Of a stretch of DNA of 50,707 nt, positions 46,142-50,707 are shown one piece after another (position 1 is the stretch's first letter; the number at the start of each line of letters is the position of its first letter). The notes under the pieces are model-generated. The model was not told the origin of the DNA and made no database searches. It saw only the letters and a program-made list of their open reading frames with translations. The translations under genes were made by a program, and so were the position numbers. The DNA is from JBKHYJ01 sp046565505 (lineage in GTDB: Bacteria; Acidobacteriota; Blastocatellia; UBA7656): assembly GCA_046565505.1 (NCBI GenBank), contig JBKHYJ010000017.1, positions 1-50,707 on the forward strand, in the 5' to 3' direction.

Positions 46142-47641
46142 TCACGACTGCATGGCGGGCAGCCTCACGGTGAACGTGGTGCCTTGATCGAGCTTGCTTT
46201 CGACCTCTATCGACCCGTGGTGTTCCATGATGATGGTCTTCGTCAGCGCGAGCCCGATCCCGAACCCCGTCTGCTTGGTCGAGAAGTAAGGCTCGAATAT
46301 TTTGCCCAGCGCCTCTTCGCCGATGCCGACGCCCGTGTCCCTGATAGTCACTTTGACGAAGCCGTCCTCCCTGTCAACGCGCGCGTGCAGGCGGCCCCCC
46401 GAAGGCATAGCTTGGAGCGCGTTTATGGCCAGGTTTGAGATGGACGACTTCAAACGCTCGCGGTCGCCGCGCACTTCGGCGGCCGCGCCGTCGGCCTCCA
46501 CCTTCACCTCGACGCCCTGCTCGTCGGCCTGCGGACGCACCAGGGCTATCGTCTCGTCTATCAGCTTTCTCACGTCGACCGTCTCGACGGCGAGGCGGGC
46601 CGGGCGGCCGTAATTGAGCAGGTCGTTGACCAGGCGCTTCAGGCGCTCGATCTCGTCCTTTATGGAAGAGAGCATGCGCGTGAATTGCCTGCGGCGGGCC
46701 TCGTCCTCCGGGCCATACTTGCTGCTGACATGATCGATAGATAGGTTGATGACGTTGAGGGGGTTTCTAATCTCGTGTGCGACTGACTGCGTCAGCCGGC
46801 CTATCGCCGCGGCGCGCTCGGACTGGTTGAGCTTCTCTTCCAGCTCGCGTTTAGATTTCAGGCCGGCGATCATTTCGTTGAAGGTAGTGGCGAGCTGGCC
46901 CACTTCGTCCGGGCGGTTCACTTTGACCGCGAAATCGAGGTCGCCGGCGGCGACCCTGCGCGCGGCCCCCGCAAGCTCATTAATAGGCCGCGTGAAGTTC
47001 CACCCGATTATGACGGCTATCGCGAGCGCCAGCACGAGCAGCCCCGTCATCGCCAGCAGGCGGATGTTAGACAGCTCGCTCGTCTTGCTCCATAGCGTTT
47101 GCGACGCCGCGTCTATCTGGTTGGTGATCGCCCCCTGCTTTGTTACGATGATGATCCAGTACAACCCCTTCTGAGACATGAACGGGATGCTGAAAGTTTT
47201 TGACTGGCTGCCGTGATACTCGAACTCCCCCTCGACCGGGTCGAACGAGCCTTCCTGCGTGACGTCATCCTGGGGGACGCCTACGGACTGGCCCCTCTTG
47301 TCTTCAAGCGTCGTGTCAGAGACCTGCCCGTCTTTATCCGCGACGATTATATGCTCGACCGTGGGCGGCAGCTCCATCTCCGCAGACTCTATCCGCTCGT
47401 AAAGAAACTTTTCGCTGCTGAGGTTTTGAATGGCCATGCCGATAGCCAGGGCGAAATCGCTGAACCCGCTGTTGACCGCATCCTTAACCTGCTGGCTCTG
47501 CTGCCGGACCTCGTAATTAGCTCGCTTGCGCGCCCAGTTATCCAGCGCGAGCACGAGCACTATCGTGAGCAGGAGGAACGACGTGAGCAGCAGCATGAGC
47601 CGCGCCCGAAAACTCATTAGAAATTTGACCTTACCTGACAT
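46142..47641 (-). CDS. Membrane sensor histidine kinase
   Basis: 499 residues from the ATG at 47641 (AAGGTGG five bases upstream); a GTG at 47650 is less likely. One membrane helix (about 15-35), a periplasmic sensor region of about 150 residues (about 40-190) with a Cache-like or dCache-type pattern, a second helix (about 195-215), a HAMP domain (about 215-270), HisKA with 'SVAHEIRNPLNV' (phospho-His 289) and an HATPase with N-box 'NLAINALQAMP', 'DTGVGIGEE' and 'GFGIGLALTKTII'. Donates phosphate to the NtrC-type regulator downstream. The signal it senses is unknown. Architecture resembles ZraS/AtoS kinases. Confidence 0.92.
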   Translation of the reverse strand: MSGKVKFLMSFRARLMLLLTSFLLLTIVLVLALDNWARKRANYEVRQQSQQVKDAVNSGFSDFALAIGMAIQNLSSEKFLYERIESAEMELPPTVEHIIVADKDGQVSDTTLEDKRGQSVGVPQDDVTQEGSFDPVEGEFEYHGSQSKTFSIPFMSQKGLYWIIIVTKQGAITNQIDAASQTLWSKTSELSNIRLLAMTGLLVLALAIAVIIGWNFTRPINELAGAARRVAAGDLDFAVKVNRPDEVGQLATTFNEMIAGLKSKRELEEKLNQSERAAAIGRLTQSVAHEIRNPLNVINLSIDHVSSKYGPEDEARRRQFTRMLSSIKDEIERLKRLVNDLLNYGRPARLAVETVDVRKLIDETIALVRPQADEQGVEVKVEADGAAAEVRGDRERLKSSISNLAINALQAMPSGGRLHARVDREDGFVKVTIRDTGVGIGEEALGKIFEPYFSTKQTGFGIGLALTKTIIMEHHGSIEVESKLDQGTTFTVRLPAMQS

Positions 47642-47713
47642 ATGCGCCACCTTGTGGCTATGATGCCTCGCCTGCCCGCCATGTCGCGTTCGCGACGGGC
47701 CCGCCCTGCCTCA

Positions 47714-47722
47714 ATAATAACA
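47714..47722 (-). promoter_or_regulatory. Extended -10 promoter of the kinase/regulator operon
   Basis: TGT-TATTAT on the minus strand (47722-47714); start near 47706, leader of about 65 bases. No clear -35. Confidence 0.4.
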
Positions 47723-47773
47723 CAGGGCCGGCAGCGCGCGGGGGCCGGGCGGGCAACATGCGCCGTGGAATCC

Positions 47774-47782
47774 TGTTAGAAT
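47774..47782 (+). promoter_or_regulatory. Extended -10 promoter of the SIMPL gene
   Basis: TGT-TAGAAT (47774-47782); start near 47789, leader of about 100 bases before the ATG at 47888. Divergent from the kinase promoter, 55 bases away. Confidence 0.4.
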
Positions 47783-47887
47783 GCCAACTCGAATCGGTCC
47801 GCGTGCATCAACTAGACTAAGCATCTTCGATTGCCATCCCGCGCCGGGCCGGCCACAATGAAATGCTTACGACGACTGGAGGAAGAG

Positions 47888-48616
47888 ATGAAAAAGAGAC
47901 GAAGAATACTCGGCGGGCTATTGATCCTGGTCGCGCACGCCACACTCTGCGGGCGTGCGGCGGCGCAGGATATGCCGGACAGGAGCCCGCGGCCTTCCAT
48001 ACGAGTGACGGGCGAAGCCATTATCGTCGCCAGGCCGGACCAGGCGTTGATAGATATAGGCGTCGTGACGCAGGCGCAGAACGCGCAGGACGCCGCGAGC
48101 CAGAACGCGCAGAAACAAGAGGCAGTAATCTCCGCGCTCCGCAAGGCCCTGGGCGCGGGGGCCGACATCAAGACGACGGGCTATTCGCTCAACCCGAATT
48201 ACCGCTACCCGGAGCGCGGCGGCCAGCCGACCATCACGGGCTATACGGCCAGCAACACCGTCGAGGTCAAGACGGGCGACATCGCGCAGGTGGGCAAGAT
48301 CATCGACCTGGCGACGCAATCGGGCGCAAACAACATTCAATCACTCCGCTTCATGCTCAAGGACGAACAGGCCGCCCGCGCGAATGCCTTGCGCGAAGCC
48401 GCCATCAAGGCGAGGGCGAAGGCCGATGCGCTCGCCTCCGCACTGGGCCTGAGGGTCCTGCGCGTCCTGTTTGTCGAAGAGAGCGGTCAGGTGGCGCAAC
48501 CGCCTATTTACGCGAGGGCTGAGATGGCGGCGGCCCCCGCACAGACCCCCGTCGAGCCCGGCACGATAGACGTTCGCGCGCTGGTCACGCTCACGGTGGA
48601 GATCGCGCAACCTTAA
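47888..48616 (+). CDS. SIMPL/DUF541 periplasmic protein
   Basis: 242 residues from the ATG at 47888, which has GGAGG 5 bases upstream; the open frame back to 47831 is not coding. Signal peptide MKKRRRILGGLLILVAHATL ending near AAA-Q (25-27). The rest is one SIMPL domain: 'IRVTGEAIIVARPDQALIDIG' (in part: GEAIIVARPDQALIDIG), 'TTGYSLNPNYRY', 'GYTASNTVEVKTGD', and 'ALREAAIKARAKADALASALG'. Family members are secreted or periplasmic and form ring-like or hollow oligomers; some are linked to oxidative stress or outer-membrane integrity. Located next to the two-component operon, divergent. Confidence 0.85.
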   Translation: MKKRRRILGGLLILVAHATLCGRAAAQDMPDRSPRPSIRVTGEAIIVARPDQALIDIGVVTQAQNAQDAASQNAQKQEAVISALRKALGAGADIKTTGYSLNPNYRYPERGGQPTITGYTASNTVEVKTGDIAQVGKIIDLATQSGANNIQSLRFMLKDEQAARANALREAAIKARAKADALASALGLRVLRVLFVEESGQVAQPPIYARAEMAAAPAQTPVEPGTIDVRALVTLTVEIAQP

Positions 48617-48654
48617 ACCGGCAGAGCGCCCGAAGCCATCGAGGAGGTCGGAAA

Positions 48655-48960
48655 TTGGAAGTCGAGCGATGGGACGAATCCCTGGGCGAGATGAATGAAC
48701 GCGCACTGCGGCGGCGGCTCGAATCAGCAGGGTATTCGGTCAGCAGGTATGACTATCCGCCGGGCACTTATTTCCCAGATCACAGGCACGCTTTCGATAA
48801 GAAGGACGCCGTAGTGAGGGGCAGGTTTTTAATCCGCGCCGAAGGGCGAGAGTTTCTGCTCGGACCGGGAGACGCGCTGGAGGTCCCCGCCGGGACCCTC
48901 CATAGCGCCGAAGTCGTGGGCGATGAGACGGTCGTGAGCCTCGACGCGAGCAGGTATTGA
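48655..48960 (+). CDS. Small cupin-domain protein
   Basis: 101 residues with a TTG start: GAGGAGG (48641-48647) sits 7 bases before it, and the next in-frame ATG (48691) has no such site. A polar N-terminal helix (1-28) leads to a single cupin barrel: motif 1 'GTYFPDHRHAFDKKDAVVRG' with H43 and H45, motif 2 'GDALEVPAGTLHSAEV' with H83. The usual Glu of motif 1 is missing, being replaced near Asp48-Asp51, so metal binding by three His is likely. Starts 38 bases after the SIMPL gene, same strand. Substrate unknown; could be a small-molecule-sensing protein or an isomerase. Confidence 0.8.
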   Translation: MEVERWDESLGEMNERALRRRLESAGYSVSRYDYPPGTYFPDHRHAFDKKDAVVRGRFLIRAEGREFLLGPGDALEVPAGTLHSAEVVGDETVVSLDASRY

Positions 48961-49134
48961 AGGCTGACCTGCGGTTTCAGGCGCGAATCCGAGCCGCCCG
49001 AGGCGAGCCATGTGCTGGTCCGCAGTCGTAGATTCTGCCTGCTCGCTTAAACGTTTACTTTAACGCCGAGGCCCTTTCAGGCCGATCCGTCAATCAAATC
49101 GTCGGCTGACGTTATCCCTTAAGTGAGGAGCCTT

Positions 49135-50346
49135 ATGCCCTGGACGTTGCGTATGCTGCTGCTGTTCACCCTGACGGGCGCTCTCTTTCAATGGTACGTA
49201 GCCTCGAAGACCGTTAACGCCATAGCGGCCCTTACGACCCTGAAGCGAAAAACAATCCGACTCGCTGTCATCGCCCTCCTGCTCTGGGCCTCCCTTTACC
49301 CCATGCTGATATTGGGCAGTTACTTCCTCGGCGGCGGCCGGCTCGCGCAGTCGTTGCAGAATTCAAACCCTGCCCTCGACTGGCTGATTACTTATCCGTT
49401 CTGGGCCGGAATAATAGCGGCAATCCAGGTGGCGCTGTTGCTGCTGGCGACTGACGTGACGAGATTGCTTTTGACGCCTGTCTACAGAAAGCATGTAATC
49501 ATCTGGCGAAGGGCACAAGCATGGTTGACGCTCATTCTGGTGTGCGGCGGGACGGTTTACGTCGTCGCGCGCATATACAACGACACGTTCAGCGCGCGGG
49601 TCCGCGCGACAGAGCTTCAAATCCCCGGCCTGCCGGAAGAGCTTGAGGGGTTCCGCATAGCGCAAATCGCGGACGTTCAGGCCGATGGCCGGACCAACGG
49701 CGCCAAGCTTCAAAACTACGTCGATAGGGTCAATTCCTTAAAACCAGACTTGATACTTTACGGCGGCGACCTGGTCACCTCCGGCACTGATTACATAGAG
49801 GCGGGAGCGAAGGCCGTGGGCAAGATGGAGGCAAGACATGGCACGTACGCTTGCCTGGGAGACCACGATTTTTTCTCCGACCGCGACCTGGTGACTCGCG
49901 CGCTGGAGAGTAACGGCGTAACAGTGCTCGACAATGTCGCCACGCTCGTGCCCGTCGGCTCGACGTACATTTCTCTCACAGGGGTCACGAACGTCTACAG
50001 GACTCGGCCCACCGCGGGGGCGCTTGAGAATATAGAGCGGCAGCGCCCGCGGGGGCCTGTCAACGTCCTCCTGACGCACCAGCCTTCCGAGTGGCTGGTC
50101 GATTACGCGGCCGGGCACGATTACGACCTGCTCGTCGCGGGGCACACGCATGGCGGGCAGATAGCCTTTCCGCTCCCGGGTTTTCTTCTGACAGGCTCTT
50201 CGTTCGAGACGAGGTACGTCACGGGGTTCTACAGCGCAGGCTCTCTGACCGTAAGCGTCAACAATGGCTTGGGGTTGACGCTCGCGCCGGTCCGCTACCA
50301 GGCCCCCGCCGAAGTCACACTCATCTCGCTCGCCGGAGCAAAGTGA
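49135..50346 (+). CDS. Membrane metallophosphoesterase with altered metal ligands
   Basis: 403 residues from the ATG at 49135 (GAGGAG 4 bases before it); the GTG at 49123 is less likely. Four membrane helices at the N-terminus (about 5-22, 40-62, 88-106, 130-146), then a metallophosphoesterase domain (about 172-400). Expected ligands compared: DxH is D180-V-Q182; GGDLV supplies D212; GNHD reads GDHD (D243, H244); H315 (LLTHQP); and GHTHGGQ (H337, H339) is intact. Two of the six positions are therefore replaced. Related YkuE/YaeI-type proteins act on phospholipid or nucleotide-linked lipids, but this one may have changed specificity or metal. Membrane layout suggests a lipid-linked substrate (inference). 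Confidence 0.82.
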   Translation: MPWTLRMLLLFTLTGALFQWYVASKTVNAIAALTTLKRKTIRLAVIALLLWASLYPMLILGSYFLGGGRLAQSLQNSNPALDWLITYPFWAGIIAAIQVALLLLATDVTRLLLTPVYRKHVIIWRRAQAWLTLILVCGGTVYVVARIYNDTFSARVRATELQIPGLPEELEGFRIAQIADVQADGRTNGAKLQNYVDRVNSLKPDLILYGGDLVTSGTDYIEAGAKAVGKMEARHGTYACLGDHDFFSDRDLVTRALESNGVTVLDNVATLVPVGSTYISLTGVTNVYRTRPTAGALENIERQRPRGPVNVLLTHQPSEWLVDYAAGHDYDLLVAGHTHGGQIAFPLPGFLLTGSSFETRYVTGFYSAGSLTVSVNNGLGLTLAPVRYQAPAEVTLISLAGAK

Positions 50347-50431
50347 CGGCCGGCGTGCAGTCTTATCGCCCGCGGTTGAAGTGAATAATTAAAGGTCGCT
50401 ACGCCGACGTTTGAGGGTTTGCTTTAAGAAT

Positions 50432-50506
50432 TGGAGCGGGTGACGAGGCTCGAACTCGCAACTTTCAGCTTGGGAAGCTGACACTCTACCATTGAGTTAC
50501 ACCCGC
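50432..50506 (-). tRNA. tRNA-Gly (anticodon CCC)
   Basis: Minus strand, 75 bases including an encoded 3' CCA. Acceptor arms GCGGGTG/CACCCGC pair perfectly; D-arm ACTC-AATGGTA-GAGT; anticodon stem TCAGC/GCTGA with loop TTCCCAA, so the anticodon is CCC; T-arm GCGAG-TTCGAGC-CTCGT. Discriminator base T, then CCA. The body without CCA is 50435-50506. Confidence 0.95.
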
Positions 50507-50534
50507 CCTCGTTTCAGAGTTCCGAAGCAGGAAT

Positions 50535-50564
50535 ATGTTAAAGCCAGCGTCCGGTCATTGTCAA
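50535..50564 (-). promoter_or_regulatory. Promoter of tRNA-Gly
   Basis: On the minus strand TTGACA (50564-50559), 18-base spacer, TAACAT (50540-50535). Start near 50528, about 22 bases before the mature tRNA. Confidence 0.5.
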
Positions 50565-50707
50565 TAAGCCCATCGACTCACGCAGGGTCTATTCATTCTC
50601 GGAGATCAAGCCCAAGGGCTGCCAGCCCAAGCCCTGGCTGCGCCGCATACATCCGACAAGCTGCCGCTATGTTCGTCGCTCCTGTTACCCTCATCAATGA
50701 GATCGCT

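Noticed and set aside
50669..50707. Possible plus-strand start MFVAPVTLINEIA at the right edge
   Set aside because: Only 13 codons, no ribosome site, and both minus-strand frames are also open here; nothing decides between them.

Overview
The window is high-GC DNA from a Gram-negative bacterium. Exported proteins, a periplasmic adaptor with MacB-type permeases, and undecaprenyl and phospholipid genes all point to a two-membrane cell. I infer Acidobacteriota, probably the Blastocatellia side, from the mix of VIT/VWA proteins, very large TPR proteins, DUF3352-like proteins and an archaeal-type methylmalonyl-CoA mutase large chain. That assignment rests on gene content only and a marker-gene tree would be needed to confirm it.

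Layout. (1) 1-17651, minus strand: a run of large exported or membrane-anchored proteins of unknown job. From upstream to downstream these are a seven-bladed-type propeller protein, a VIT+VWA protein, a 2631-residue TPR protein, a DUF3352-like protein, an 869-residue anchored protein with Ig-like parts, and the first 19 codons of another exported protein cut by the window edge. (2) 17968-18756, plus: pgsA from a good sigma-70 promoter. (3) 18867-26345: a second DUF3352-like protein (minus), a zinc-ribbon protein (plus), then on the minus strand an RpoD-type sigma factor, a small unknown gene, a structured spacer and a zinc-ribbon/pseudokinase/PP2C fusion. (4) 26716-31775, plus: a MacA-type adaptor, a stand-alone ABC ATPase and two different MacB/FtsX-type permeases. 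(5) 31830-43426, minus: a small gene, a Yip1-family membrane protein, an orphan DppD/DppF ATPase pair, the mutase large chain, two polytopic membrane glycosyltransferase-like proteins, cdsA, uppS, truA and pyrE. (6) 43559-44663, plus: mobA and a CxxC small protein. (7) 44780-47641, minus: a sigma-54 activator and its histidine kinase. (8) 47888-50346, plus: a SIMPL protein, a cupin and a membrane metallophosphoesterase. (9) tRNA-Gly(CCC), minus, at 50432-50506.

How they work together. cdsA, uppS and pgsA make phospholipid and undecaprenyl-phosphate precursors; the two polytopic glycosyltransferase-like proteins after cdsA fit use of polyprenol-linked sugars. The macA-like genes form one export machine. 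The kinase/NtrC pair is a complete two-component system whose targets are not visible. The 1-17651 block is the least explained part and looks like one envelope-associated system.

Things not explained by genes. A palindromic element of about 135 bp, with heptamer-based inverted ends, occurs twice (24401-24540 and 33291-33423), in the same orientation, each time directly after the stop codon of a minus-strand gene. Strong inverted repeats lie at 29007-29079, 26468-26522 and 17721-17787, two of them just upstream of a promoter. Several starts are preceded by a TGn-TATAAT extended -10 with no clear -35, and mobA appears to be leaderless.
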